Assembly (NCBI RefSeq): GCF_004360155.1
Contig: NZ_SAIS01000001.1
Coordinates: forward strand, 1 to 64,000
Direction of reading: 5' to 3'
From: Paraglaciecola marina
GTDB lineage: Bacteria > Pseudomonadota > Gammaproteobacteria > Enterobacterales > Alteromonadaceae
DNA length: 64,000 nucleotides
The notes under the pieces are model-generated. The model had not been told where the DNA came from. It saw only the letters and a program-made list of their open reading frames with translations, and made no database searches. Below are positions 25,803 to 35,306 of this stretch, in pieces (the first letter of the stretch is position 1; every line of letters begins with the position of its first letter). A program made the translations under genes and the position numbers.

Positions 25803-27041
25803 ATGAAAATGTCTAAAAAATGGTGTAAAAACGTGGCCAAGTATTTGGTAATTATTTGGTATTTTGCTTTAGGTATTAGCCAGGGGGCGTTTGCTGATGT
25901 AATTACCCAATGGAACCAAACCAGCTTAACAGTTGTAACCAATGTCAAAATGTCTCCAGGGCATGCTAATAGAGCTATAGCATTGGTACACACAGCTATA
26001 TATGAAGCATGTAATGCAATTACGCAACGTTATGTAGAGAGTGAGTTTGCGATTAAAGCTCACCCTCAAGCTTCTATTGAGGCCGCGGTAGCTAGTGCAA
26101 GCCACCAAATGTTACTGGCTATTGTTCCTCAACAAGCAGATGTAATAAATCAAGCTTATCAAGAAGCCTTAGGAAAGCTCTCAAATGGGGCTGCTAAGCA
26201 AGACGGTATTCTAGTTGGCCAAAGTGCGGCTAAATCTGTGCTTCAGAACAGAGAGGGGGATGTGGATGCTTACCCTGATACGTACCGGCCTATTACGAGT
26301 GCTGGTATATATGTACCAACTACTTTACCTGCGGCTTCTTTCTGGTCAAAGCGTATACCTTGGCTGTTAACGTCTGTTAGTCAGTTTCGTGCTGCGCCCC
26401 CTCCTCAGTTAGAAAGTGTTGACTGGGCTCGTGATTTCAATGAAGTTAAACGATTGGGGCGAGTTGACAGTCAAAGTAGAACGGCAGAACAAACTAAGGT
26501 TGCCAAGTTTTGGCAAGCTACTTTGCCTCCAATTTACCACGGTATTATTGATTCGGTTGTGAGTATGCCGAATAGAGATATCACACAAAATGCGAGGTTT
26601 TTTGCTGCATCCACCAGAGCAATAGACGATGCATTGATAGCGGTATTTGAAGCCAAATATTACTATCATTTTTGGAGGCCAATAACCGCGATTAGAAATG
26701 CTGACATAGATAATAATCCAGACACTAGTCTCGATCCAAGTTGGCAGCCTTATATTCCCACGCCTATGCATCCTGAATATCCATGTGCACACTGCGTCGT
26801 AGCATCAACACTCGGCAATGTTATAAAGGCTGAACTAGGTAATATACCCACACCTATACTATCCACGCAAAGCTCTACAGCTAATAATGAGCAACGTAGC
26901 TGGGACAATATAGATGAATTTATGCAGGAGGTATCAAGTGCACGAATCTACGATGGTGTACATTATCGTTTTTCAACAGAAGCAGGTGTAAAAATGGGGG
27001 AAGAAATAGCGCGCTTAGCGGTAAGAACTTATTATCAATAA
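25803..27041 (+). CDS. Vanadium-dependent haloperoxidase/PAP2-like exported protein
   Basis: I chose ATG 25803, with AAGGAGAG just upstream; the product has 412 residues with a signal peptide (to about residue 26, GAFA). It belongs to the vanadium haloperoxidase/PAP2 acid phosphatase superfamily. Vanadate or phosphate ligands are visible as K and R in KYYYHFWRPITAIR (about 285-298) and R and H in ARIYDGVHYRFS (about 379-390). The middle motif reads HPEYPCAHC where classic enzymes have PSGHS; the His is kept. Such PCAH variants occur in exported homologues of unknown substrate. Whether it halogenates or dephosphorylates cannot be told. Confidence 0.82.
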   Translation: MKMSKKWCKNVAKYLVIIWYFALGISQGAFADVITQWNQTSLTVVTNVKMSPGHANRAIALVHTAIYEACNAITQRYVESEFAIKAHPQASIEAAVASASHQMLLAIVPQQADVINQAYQEALGKLSNGAAKQDGILVGQSAAKSVLQNREGDVDAYPDTYRPITSAGIYVPTTLPAASFWSKRIPWLLTSVSQFRAAPPPQLESVDWARDFNEVKRLGRVDSQSRTAEQTKVAKFWQATLPPIYHGIIDSVVSMPNRDITQNARFFAASTRAIDDALIAVFEAKYYYHFWRPITAIRNADIDNNPDTSLDPSWQPYIPTPMHPEYPCAHCVVASTLGNVIKAELGNIPTPILSTQSSTANNEQRSWDNIDEFMQEVSSARIYDGVHYRFSTEAGVKMGEEIARLAVRTYYQ

Positions 27042-27064
27042 CTATATGTTTAGTCGAATGCAAG

Positions 27065-27088
27065 AAAAAGGTCCTTAAGGACCTTTTT
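27065..27088. terminator. Bidirectional terminator
   Basis: A perfect 10-bp stem AAAAAGGTCC/GGACCTTTTT with loop TTAA, with T runs on both strands, between the convergent haloperoxidase-like and diguanylate cyclase genes. Confidence 0.88.
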
Positions 27089-27123
27089 GTGATTGTTTGG
27101 TATTTTTGAACAATATTAGAGAC

Positions 27124-28044
27124 TCAGTCTCGGCAAGCCATTGCCGCAACGACGCAATTCTTTCCGGCTTGTTTAGCTTTGTATAGAGCCTCATCGGCTC
27201 GAGAAAAAATCCCTATTTGTGAGTCACCCTTACGATAAGTGGCTGTGCCAATACTGCTAGATATATTGTGCTTAGCGAGTAGAGGATCATTTGAAATAGC
27301 CATCCGTACACGTTCAGCTATTAAGCTATTCACCTTGTCGTCAGCATCTGGTAATAAGCAACAAAACTCGTCACCTCCAAACCTAAAGGCGAAATCTGAC
27401 TCCCTTAAACTAGACAGTATGGTATTTGCGCAAGCCACTAATACTTTGTCACCTTCATGGTGACCATGAGTGTCGTTTACTTGTTTAAAATTATCCATAT
27501 CCATCACTAGCAGCCCGAAAGGCTCATGACGCCTGTCTGCCTGATTGGCTAGCCTAGCAATAGTTTCATTGTAGCTTGCACGGTTTCCCAATGAGGTTAA
27601 GAAATCCTTCATGGCAAACTGCTTCATTTTATGGTGTTCTAATGCGTTCTTGAAAGGGTAGCTAAAATTCATATGCATTTGCTGCAAAATTTGCCAAGCG
27701 CGAATGGAAACTGGCTGGCTAAAAGTGTAATGCATAGTGGCGAAGTTTATACCTAAGTGGGTACAGTTTAGCGATTTGATATAAGGTTTTTGAGGCGTCT
27801 TGCCAAAGCATACTTGATTGTCTTCAAACTGGATTTTTAACTCTGACAATTGTAGTGTGGTACTCAACTGTTCAAAGTAGAGTTCGCTAAGCTCAGTTAA
27901 ATCAATGGTTGTGAGTAATGTCTGTATAAATTGGTTGAGCTGATTATGATCGAGTTTATGCCTTGACTCCTGGCTAGATGGCTCAAGGTTAAAGAATGAA
28001 TCTTTAAGACTAGAGTCATATACTTGATTAAGTTGCTCCAACAT
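27124..28044 (-). CDS. Diguanylate cyclase (GGDEF)
   Basis: A 306-residue cytosolic protein. Residues 1 to about 140 are a sensory region without a known domain or membrane helix. The C-terminal GGDEF domain starts at FLTSLGNRASYNETIARL, has DMDNFKQVNDTHGHHEGD, and the active site FRFGGDEFCCLLP (about 218-230). An inhibitory I-site RESD sits five residues before GGDEF, so product inhibition is expected. It should make cyclic di-GMP; the tandem PilZ protein at 38107-40626 is a possible receptor. Confidence 0.92.
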   Translation of the reverse strand: MLEQLNQVYDSSLKDSFFNLEPSSQESRHKLDHNQLNQFIQTLLTTIDLTELSELYFEQLSTTLQLSELKIQFEDNQVCFGKTPQKPYIKSLNCTHLGINFATMHYTFSQPVSIRAWQILQQMHMNFSYPFKNALEHHKMKQFAMKDFLTSLGNRASYNETIARLANQADRRHEPFGLLVMDMDNFKQVNDTHGHHEGDKVLVACANTILSSLRESDFAFRFGGDEFCCLLPDADDKVNSLIAERVRMAISNDPLLAKHNISSSIGTATYRKGDSQIGIFSRADEALYKAKQAGKNCVVAAMACRD

Positions 28045-28181
28045 ATTCTCCTGCCAAAATTTTGGCGACTTGCTTGACTAAATTTATTACTTGTTGGGCA
28101 TTGAGCAAATATTGTGCCTACTGCAAAGTTTTGATGTTTTCGTTTCTTTTTTAATCATATTAGATAGGGAAAAATATCGTA

Positions 28182-30155
28182 ATGCATGGAAATCTAGGTA
28201 ATGTTCTTATTTTAATGTCAGTGGCTGTAGTGGCCGTCTGGTTATTTAAACGAATCAACCTTCCCCCTATTTTGGCTTATTTGTTTTGTGGCATCCTAGC
28301 CGGGCCTGATCTACTTTCTTTGTTTGAGCATCCTGAAGATATGCAAAATTTTGCTGAGCTGGGGATAGTATTTTTACTCTTTTCATTAGGGTTAGAGTTT
28401 TCGTTGCCAAAAATGTTAGCCATGCGGCATTTGGTGTTTGGTGTAGGCTTAGGGCAGATGTTACTGACCACACTTGTATTCATGGTGATCGCTTATCTTA
28501 TTGGGTTTGATATAAAAGCATCTCTGGTCATTGGTGGTGTAGTGGCGCTTTCATCAACAGCTATTGTTATAAAGCAAACTAGTGACTTGGGCATTCTAAA
28601 TACACCAAGAGCTCAAATTGCAGTGAGTATTTTGTTGTTACAAGATTTGGCTGTGGTTCCGCTATTGATACTGGTGCCGTTGCTCGCTGCTGACTCTGAA
28701 CAAAGCTTAAGTATTGCTATATCTATGGCATTTCTTAAAGGAGTCTTGGTCGTAGGGATTTTATTATCCATAGGAAAGTGGGTGTTGCCTAAAGTATTTA
28801 GTGAGGTAGCACGAACCCGCACTGATGAGTTGTTTGTACTCACTACAATTATGGTGGCACTAATGGCTGCGGGACTAGCCTTTTCATTCGGTTTATCTAT
28901 GGCTCTTGGGGCATTTCTAGCTGGAATGATGTTAGGAGAGAGTCAATATAAACATCAACTAGAAGCCGATATTCGACCATTTCGCGATATATTAATGGGC
29001 TTATTCTTTATCACCATAGGGATGCGTTTAGAGTTACATAATATACCAGGTCAAATACACTGGGCACTTGTGGGTTTAGTAAGCATTGTAATATTAAAAG
29101 TATTACTTATTAGAGTGTCTGCTTGGATCTTTAAATTAGGTAGCCAAGATGCTTGGGCTGCGGGGATTAAGCTTTGCCAAATGGGTGAGTTTAGTTTTGT
29201 CATTGCTGCACTTGCGGTAGATCATAATTTATTAACTTCAGAGCAAGGCTCTTTATTGTTAACTATAGGTGTTATCAGTATGGCTTTTACACCTTGGTTA
29301 GTGGATAAAAGCCCTGTTTTAGCCAAAGCGTTTAGTCCAGAACCATTACCCGATTGCAAAGGTGCAGAGCAGCTTTCTTCTCATGATAAAGAATTAACTG
29401 ATCATGTGCTCATATTTGGTTTTGGGCGAGTAGGGCAGTCAGTTAGTCGACTCTTAAAAATAGAGGCGATACCTTACATGGTGGTTGATGCCGATCCAAC
29501 TCGAGTACAAGAAAGTCAAAGTGCGGGTGAGCCAGTCTATTTTGGTGATGTTAAGCAAAAAGATATCTTACGAGCGGTTGGTATAGAGCGAGCTAAACTA
29601 GTGTTGATCACCTTTGATCAGCATGACAAGGCGATGGCAGTCATTCAGTTAATCTCAAGTTTATATCCTGATTTACCCATTGTAGTGAGAACCCGTAAAG
29701 ACTACCGCATGGATGAGCTCTTAAATGCTGGCGCGACTCAAGTGGTCCCAGAAATTATAGAGGGGAGTTTAATGTTGGTCACTCAAGTGTTACAGATGTC
29801 TGGTGTGCCCATGTCACGAATTTTAAAGCGAGTTCGTAAAGAACGAAAAGGCCATTATGGTAATATGCACGGCTTTTTTCCTGGTGAAACTACTGAGATG
29901 GATTATGTTAAGCAAGACAAGTTAGAGTTTATGCACGCAGTTATTTTAACTGCTAGTGCCTTTGCGGTAGGTAAACCTTTGCATGTTCTCGATACACAGC
30001 GCATGCGAATTAATATTAAAGGTCTCAGGCGTGATAACAATGAATTGCCTGCCCCAGATGGCAATATAGAATTACTAGAAGGTGATGTGTTAGTGATTAC
30101 CGGAAAACCCCGAAGAGTAGAAAGAGCAGAACGTTTTTTATTGGAAGGACATTAA
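28182..30155 (+). CDS. CPA2-family monovalent cation:proton antiporter with RCK domains
   Basis: A 657-residue inner-membrane transporter. About twelve helices occupy residues 1-385. They include GLEFSLPKML, ALSSTAIVIKQ and AFLAGMMLGES, typical of KefB/KefC and YbaL. A Rossmann RCK_N (TrkA-N) domain starts at about 404 (VLIFGFGRVGQSVSRLL), and a C-terminal RCK_C (TrkA-C) lobe at about 565-655. It probably exports K+ or Na+ against protons under nucleotide control. No KefF/KefG-like ancillary gene lies nearby, which favours a YbaL-like or general CPA2 role. Confidence 0.9.
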   Translation: MHGNLGNVLILMSVAVVAVWLFKRINLPPILAYLFCGILAGPDLLSLFEHPEDMQNFAELGIVFLLFSLGLEFSLPKMLAMRHLVFGVGLGQMLLTTLVFMVIAYLIGFDIKASLVIGGVVALSSTAIVIKQTSDLGILNTPRAQIAVSILLLQDLAVVPLLILVPLLAADSEQSLSIAISMAFLKGVLVVGILLSIGKWVLPKVFSEVARTRTDELFVLTTIMVALMAAGLAFSFGLSMALGAFLAGMMLGESQYKHQLEADIRPFRDILMGLFFITIGMRLELHNIPGQIHWALVGLVSIVILKVLLIRVSAWIFKLGSQDAWAAGIKLCQMGEFSFVIAALAVDHNLLTSEQGSLLLTIGVISMAFTPWLVDKSPVLAKAFSPEPLPDCKGAEQLSSHDKELTDHVLIFGFGRVGQSVSRLLKIEAIPYMVVDADPTRVQESQSAGEPVYFGDVKQKDILRAVGIERAKLVLITFDQHDKAMAVIQLISSLYPDLPIVVRTRKDYRMDELLNAGATQVVPEIIEGSLMLVTQVLQMSGVPMSRILKRVRKERKGHYGNMHGFFPGETTEMDYVKQDKLEFMHAVILTASAFAVGKPLHVLDTQRMRINIKGLRRDNNELPAPDGNIELLEGDVLVITGKPRRVERAERFLLEGH

Positions 30156-30209
30156 AATTTTAGTTGAGAGATACCTCTAGAAATAATGGAACGACTGTTA
30201 TGTATTAGT

Positions 30210-30234
30210 GTGCAATGTAAATTAAACATTGCAC
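30210..30234. promoter_or_regulatory. Perfect 9-bp inverted repeat
   Basis: GTGCAATGT and ACATTGCAC separated by seven bases (AAATTAA). It has no T run on either strand, so it is more like an operator or an RNA processing hairpin than a terminator. It lies between the antiporter gene and the LexA-box gene. Confidence 0.45.
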
Positions 30235-30254
30235 AATAAATAAACAACACTATA

Positions 30255-30270
30255 CTGTATGTATAAACAG
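30255..30270 (+). promoter_or_regulatory. LexA (SOS) box
   Basis: CTGTATGTATAAACAG fits the gammaproteobacterial LexA consensus CTGT-N8-ACAG, extended outward as TA...TT. A TATACT box overlaps its 5' edge, so bound LexA would block the promoter. The gene start is 22 bases downstream. Confidence 0.72.
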
Positions 30271-30291
30271 TTGTTTTTTTTGGAGGGCTTT

Positions 30292-30513
30292 ATGTATAAA
30301 CATTTCAATCCTATCAATTATGCTAATAGTTATTTTGTAGATTCAGAACGCTATTTTGAGAGCGACTTATGTACTCAATCTCAAGTTAGCTCAGAGCTTG
30401 AAAGTGGCGAGAATAGCGTGTTATCTCGAATGGAAAATCTTAGAGCTTTTGCTAGGCAACAACGGCATAAAAAGTTAAAAGCCGAAGGGATGCAAACTAG
30501 TTTTTGTTTTTAA
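30292..30513 (+). CDS. Small protein under SOS control
   Basis: I chose ATG 30292 because GGAGGG lies just upstream; the ATG at 30259 falls inside the LexA box. The 73-residue product has an acidic Tyr/Ser-rich N-terminal half and a basic helical C-terminal half (MENLRAFARQQRHKKLKAEG), ending in SFCF. There is no signal peptide or membrane helix, and I recognise no family. Small LexA-controlled proteins in related bacteria often inhibit cell division or modulate repair; no such role can be assigned from this sequence. Confidence 0.65.
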   Translation: MYKHFNPINYANSYFVDSERYFESDLCTQSQVSSELESGENSVLSRMENLRAFARQQRHKKLKAEGMQTSFCF

Positions 30514-30765
30514 ATCTTGGTTGGAGTTCAAATTTTATACGCAGATTTTAAGGCCTGCTGCACCTTCACCATAGGAGCCATACCCCTAGCTCTCTGTTTG
30601 CCTCTAGTGTATTTGTTACGCCTGACTTTAAAAATTAGAGTTACATATTTTCCTCAGCCTATGAAATTAGCTTAATCGACTAATAAAATAAGCCATTCGC
30701 CGTGAAAAGCTTTAAACTAGACAGATATTTAAGGTTGCTTTAGCCAACTATTACCTAGGATTACT

Positions 30766-31230
30766 ATGATCAATAATGATGTATTACGCCGAGTGCGTTA
30801 TATTTTCGATTTCAATGATGCAAAAATGATAGATATTTTTGCTCAAGCTGACTATCCCGCCACAGTTGCACAGTTGCATTCTTGGTTACGAAAAGACGAT
30901 GATCCGGCATTTGTTGAAATAACAGATATTCAATTTTCATTATTTCTAAATGGCTTGATCAATACTAATCGCGGTAAACGAGAAGGAGTTGAAGCGCCAG
31001 TTGAGCGTAGGCTTACTAACAATATTATTTTTATGAAGTTAAAAATAGCATTAAATATGCAAGCTGAAGCTGTATTAGAAGCAATGGATTTAAGTGGCTT
31101 TAAAATAAGTAAACATGAGTTAAGTGCGCTATTTAGAAAGCCTGAGAACCGACAATATCGTGCTTGTAATGATCAAATATTACGTAATTTTTTAAAGGGT
31201 TTACAATTAAAAATTCGGGGTGACAGTTAA
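30766..31230 (+). CDS. yehS: YehS-like DUF1456 protein
   Basis: A 154-residue soluble protein made of two DUF1456 repeats, each a short helical domain: NNDVLRRVRYIFDFND with FSLFLNGLI, and TNNIIFMKLKIALNM with ILRNFLKGLQLKIRG. Length and repeat layout match E. coli YehS. Function is unknown. It stands alone, with about 250 bp of sequence upstream in which I see nothing clear. Confidence 0.88.
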   Translation: MINNDVLRRVRYIFDFNDAKMIDIFAQADYPATVAQLHSWLRKDDDPAFVEITDIQFSLFLNGLINTNRGKREGVEAPVERRLTNNIIFMKLKIALNMQAEAVLEAMDLSGFKISKHELSALFRKPENRQYRACNDQILRNFLKGLQLKIRGDS

Positions 31231-31326
31231 CTTATAAGCCACGATCTGCCCCAATTATACAAGGACTAAACGTGATGGTTTTTGTACTAGTTTAGCTTTT
31301 GTATGAGTGGGGGCCTATCAACAATA

Positions 31327-32460
31327 CTAAATAGATAAGAAGCTGCGGAGCTCTTCTTGTCTTGCTAGGCCATCTTTCATTCCTAGGTTGATAAGTTCAC
31401 GACAAAATTCTTTTTCAAATAATAAGTAACTTAGTAGGCTAGTGTCTGACTTATCATGCAAGCCTAACATTCGAAGTAACATTTTTATCCCTGAGGGCAT
31501 TTTATGAAAGTGCTTTGCGGCCATTTCATTAAAATTAATTGATGGGTTCACAACCATACAGTCTATGGTTTTTAACTGAGTTTGTTGCTGTTGTTTGTAG
31601 GTCATATGGGCGATGGTTTGATTAATTCTGGTTAGTCTTTCTAAATCTGCATTGAGCGTATCTGCGAAAATAGTATCTAGTAAGTGGCCAGCAATCGCTA
31701 TGCTACTTGGGTATCTACTCATATCTGTAAATCGTGAGCGTTTTTCTGGTTGTTCAACCCCAATGATGAGTATTTTTTCAGCTCCTAAATGTATTGCGGG
31801 GCTTAGGGGGGATAATTGATGTACTGAACCATCCCCCATAAATTCTCCCATCATTTTTACAGGGGGAAATAGCAAGGGTATAGCAGAAGATGCCATTAAA
31901 TGTTCTGAGTTTAACGTGCAGGGAACCCCTCGTCTCTTTTCTCTGTACCAAGGCTGTATATCATTTTGGCCTTGATAAAAGCTAATAGAGTCATGGCTTG
32001 AATAGCTAGAGGCATTGATGCTGATTGCTCGTAAGTAACCTCTGGATAAATTGCGGTCTATGCGATGAAAGTCTAATCGTTCACGAATTAGTCGCCTTAG
32101 AGGTTGATTATTCAATAAACTAGATGGGTTCTTTTGACTTTGCTCTGTTTGAAAACTACTTAAGAAATTAAGCGATAAATGTTTAAAAACATCGCGGATC
32201 CCACTGTCATAGACCTGGCGAGTGTTAAAGTTTTTCCAAACCCACTCTAGTTTTCGAAGGCCTAAATGATAACAAGATGCATAACAAGCTAAACCTGTAG
32301 CATTAATTGCACCAGCAGAATTTCCACAAACAACAGGAAATGGTAAGCCCTGATTTCTCGGTAAAAAAGTACCTATGGCTTTTAATACACCTAGTTGATA
32401 AGCGGCTCTGGCGCCGCCACCTGATAATAATAATGCGTATTGATTACGGTCTGACAACAA
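31327..32460 (-). CDS. Patatin-like phospholipase
   Basis: A 377-residue patatin-family lipid acyl hydrolase. The oxyanion loop is LLSGGGARAAYQLGVL (near residues 11-26), the nucleophile elbow is GNSAG, and the dyad Asp is in GDGSVHQLSPLSPAIHLGA. There is no signal peptide. The start is one of two adjacent TTG codons behind AAGGA. It lies only seven bases after the metallo-beta-lactamase-fold gene, so the two are cotranscribed. Confidence 0.88.
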   Translation of the reverse strand: MLSDRNQYALLLSGGGARAAYQLGVLKAIGTFLPRNQGLPFPVVCGNSAGAINATGLACYASCYHLGLRKLEWVWKNFNTRQVYDSGIRDVFKHLSLNFLSSFQTEQSQKNPSSLLNNQPLRRLIRERLDFHRIDRNLSRGYLRAISINASSYSSHDSISFYQGQNDIQPWYREKRRGVPCTLNSEHLMASSAIPLLFPPVKMMGEFMGDGSVHQLSPLSPAIHLGAEKILIIGVEQPEKRSRFTDMSRYPSSIAIAGHLLDTIFADTLNADLERLTRINQTIAHMTYKQQQQTQLKTIDCMVVNPSINFNEMAAKHFHKMPSGIKMLLRMLGLHDKSDTSLLSYLLFEKEFCRELINLGMKDGLARQEELRSFLSI

Positions 32461-32467
32461 CTTTTCC

Positions 32468-33307
32468 TTACAAAATGAGGCTTAAACCTTCTGCTGCTGC
32501 AAACAGCTGTAAATCAGCACCACCTATTTCTATGACATCTTGACAGTGACTTTCAATTTCTGCAATTTCGTCATCTGTACGGATGTGATCATGGCTATAT
32601 AAGGCCATACGTTTTGCTCGACACCCCATAGCTAATTTAACTGCTTCCTCTGCGACAGAATGCCCCCAACCAGCTTTTGCTGGCATGTCTGCTAGCATAT
32701 ATTGGGCATCGTGGATCACTAAGTCTGCGTCTTGACTGAAACTAACCCAGTCTAAGAAATCAGTATTCTTTTTGTAAGGAGGGTACAACTCATTATCTGT
32801 AATATACGCCACTTTTTTGCCATCCGCTTGTACACAAAAAGAGCTGCCGCCGCCAGGGTGGTTCATGGCTAGTCGTGTAATGGTTGCTGATCCAATTTTC
32901 CAACTATGAATATCTTCGTCTTGGGGCACAATTTTTATATTGGAGCGTAAAGTTTTGTAATCAACAGGGAAATAACTACCACTCATTTGTTCTAGAATCG
33001 CGTTATGTTCATTGTGTGTGGTTTGCCCTGGGGTAATCAAAATATTTCGATTAGGTTGATAGATAGGGGCGAAAAAAGGAAACCCTTGTATATGATCCCA
33101 ATGATTATGGGTAATGAGTAGATGAATATCATTGGTTTGCTTGATGAGTTTGTCACCTAGCTTTTTTATCCCAGTCCCCGCGTCCAAAATAATATCTGTG
33201 CCATCATCTAAATTGATGTGTACACAAGCAGTGTTACCGCCATATTTGATAAATTCTGGCCCAGGAGAGGGGCAGGAACCCCGCACACCATAAAAGGTTA
33301 CTTGCAT
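32468..33307 (-). CDS. Metallo-beta-lactamase-fold hydrolase
   Basis: A 279-residue soluble enzyme. It starts with the MBL strand MQVTFYGVRGSCPSPG, which is typical of a subgroup related to RNase Z and class II cyclic-nucleotide phosphodiesterases. Metal ligands are in LLITHNHWDHIQGFPFF (HxHxDH form), a later MNHPGGG, DLVIHDAQY, and a C-terminal YSHDH. The substrate is not known. It is first in an operon with the patatin gene. Confidence 0.85.
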   Translation of the reverse strand: MQVTFYGVRGSCPSPGPEFIKYGGNTACVHINLDDGTDIILDAGTGIKKLGDKLIKQTNDIHLLITHNHWDHIQGFPFFAPIYQPNRNILITPGQTTHNEHNAILEQMSGSYFPVDYKTLRSNIKIVPQDEDIHSWKIGSATITRLAMNHPGGGSSFCVQADGKKVAYITDNELYPPYKKNTDFLDWVSFSQDADLVIHDAQYMLADMPAKAGWGHSVAEEAVKLAMGCRAKRMALYSHDHIRTDDEIAEIESHCQDVIEIGGADLQLFAAAEGLSLIL

Positions 33308-33446
33308 TTATTGTCTCATTCCGAAATAGATTACATCCGTGAAGTTAAACATTATCACTAAAGCATAGGCCTATTAAGTATAAACTTAAAATTAATCGTA
33401 TGAGGTAAAGTAATTGAGTCCTGACATATGACATTATTTACTTAAT

Positions 33447-33470
33447 AAAAAAGCGCCCTAAGGCGCTTTT
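33447..33470 (-). terminator. Terminator of proS
   Basis: On the minus strand AAAAGCGCC/GGCGCTTTT forms a stem around TTAG and continues into TTTTTT. It lies 27 bases after the proS stop. Confidence 0.85.
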
Positions 33471-33496
33471 AGTTTACCGATTTAAAAGGGGGCTTT

Positions 33497-35212
33497 TTAT
33501 AAAGCACTCACAAAATTTACTAACTCGTTTAACTCTAGTAATTGTTTTTCACCGCTTCTACGGTTTTTGTATTCTACTTTTTGTTCGTCTAAGTTACGCT
33601 CACCAATAACGATTGTATGGGGAATGCCTATTAACTCCATATCGTTAAACATGACGCCTGGGCGTTCTTTTCTATCATCAAACAACACTTCAATTCCTGC
33701 CTCAGTTAGCTGAGTATAAAGGGCTTCGGCTGTTTCTTGAATACGATGCGATTTATGCATATTCATTGGGATTAACGCTATTTTGAAAGGTGCGATAGCA
33801 TCAGGCCAAATAATACCGTACTTGTCATGGTTTTGCTCTATGGCGGCGGCTACAATACGAGATACGCCAATACCATAACACCCCATGGTGAGTATTTTAT
33901 GTTTACCATTTTCATCTAAAACACCACAGCCTAATGCTTGAGAGTACTTGTCACCAAGTTGAAAAATATGTCCAACTTCTATTCCCCTCTTGATCTCTAA
34001 TGTTCCTTTACCATCTGGTGATAAATCACCTACTTCTGCATTGCGAATATCTGCAACTTCAAAGCTTGCTACATCCCGAGACCAGTTTGTTCCTGTGTAA
34101 TGAAAGTCAGTTTCATTGGCTCCACAAACGAAATCAGCTAAGTGGGCTGCGTCTCTGTCAACAATGACAGGTACTGGTAAACCTACAGGGCCAATAGAGC
34201 CTATCGTACAGTTTAATGTATCTTCAATTTGTTGCTCAGTTGCCATAGTCAGTGGTGCCAATACACCTGCTAATTTCTCTGCTTTGATTTCATTGAGTTT
34301 GTGGTCGCCACGTAAAACTAAGGCCACTATACCTTGCTTGCCTGCATCATCTGGTTCAGCTAAAACCACTAAAGTTTTTACTGATTGACTAGGGGGGACA
34401 TCTAAATATTTTGAAACTGCTTCAATAGTTTTTTGATCAGGTGTAGCTACCTTTTCAAGAGGCTTGGTGGCTGCGGGGCAATCTCCTTGAGGCGCAAGTG
34501 CACTTGCCATTTCAATATTAGCGGCATAATCAGACTGATTACTAAACACAATGTCGTCTTCACCTGATTCAGCCAATACATGAAACTCATGTGAGGCACT
34601 ACCTCCAATGGAGCCATTATCAGCGATTACTGGGCGGTAATTTAAGCCGATTTTTTCGAAAACTTTACAATAAGCCTGAAACATAGTGTCGTAGGTTGAT
34701 TCAAGACAGCTTTGATCCATGTGAAAAGAGTAAGCGTCTTTCATGGTGAATTCACGGCCACGCATAATGCCAAACCTAGGACGCACTTCATCGCGAAACT
34801 TTGTTTGTATTTGGTATACATTTAGAGGTAACTGTTTGTAGCTGCTTACTTCATTTTTAACCAAGCTAGTGATGACTTCTTCGTGTGTTGGACCTAATAC
34901 GAAGTCTCTAGAATGCCTATCTTTTATCCTTAGTAGCTCTGGACCATACTCGTCCCAACGACCAGACTCTTGCCATAGGTCAGCGGGTTGAACAACGGGC
35001 ATTAATACCTCAATTGAACCGGCGTTATTCATTTCTTCACGCACGATATTGGCGACTTTATTTAAAACACGCAATCCAGATGGTAACCATGTATAAAGCC
35101 CTGATGCTAATTTTCTGACCATACCTGCACGTAGCATTAACTGGTGGCTAATAACTTCTGCATCTGCTGGGGTTTCTTTTTGCGTCGATAATAAATATTT
35201 ACTTGTGCGCAT
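33497..35212 (-). CDS. proS: Prolyl-tRNA synthetase
   Basis: A 571-residue class II synthetase that charges tRNA(Pro). The N-terminus [20 protein letters not shown] matches bacterial-type ProRS. Motif 1 region is [16 protein letters not shown], motif 2 is [15 protein letters not shown] with [15 protein letters not shown], and motif 3 is [17 protein letters not shown]. The YbaK-like editing insertion lies at about 225-400 ([23 protein letters not shown]) and should clear Ala-tRNA(Pro). Length is standard. Confidence 0.97.
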   Translation of the reverse strand: MRTSKYLLSTQKETPADAEVISHQLMLRAGMVRKLASGLYTWLPSGLRVLNKVANIVREEMNNAGSIEVLMPVVQPADLWQESGRWDEYGPELLRIKDRHSRDFVLGPTHEEVITSLVKNEVSSYKQLPLNVYQIQTKFRDEVRPRFGIMRGREFTMKDAYSFHMDQSCLESTYDTMFQAYCKVFEKIGLNYRPVIADNGSIGGSASHEFHVLAESGEDDIVFSNQSDYAANIEMASALAPQGDCPAATKPLEKVATPDQKTIEAVSKYLDVPPSQSVKTLVVLAEPDDAGKQGIVALVLRGDHKLNEIKAEKLAGVLAPLTMATEQQIEDTLNCTIGSIGPVGLPVPVIVDRDAAHLADFVCGANETDFHYTGTNWSRDVASFEVADIRNAEVGDLSPDGKGTLEIKRGIEVGHIFQLGDKYSQALGCGVLDENGKHKILTMGCYGIGVSRIVAAAIEQNHDKYGIIWPDAIAPFKIALIPMNMHKSHRIQETAEALYTQLTEAGIEVLFDDRKERPGVMFNDMELIGIPHTIVIGERNLDEQKVEYKNRRSGEKQLLELNELVNFVSAL

Positions 35213-35306
35213 GAAGGTAAATGTCTCTAAGGGTTGAAGTGAAAAATGGCCGACATTCTACCAGTAGGTTCTCATCCGCCAAAGCCATATTTTAGCTATC
35301 CATAAA

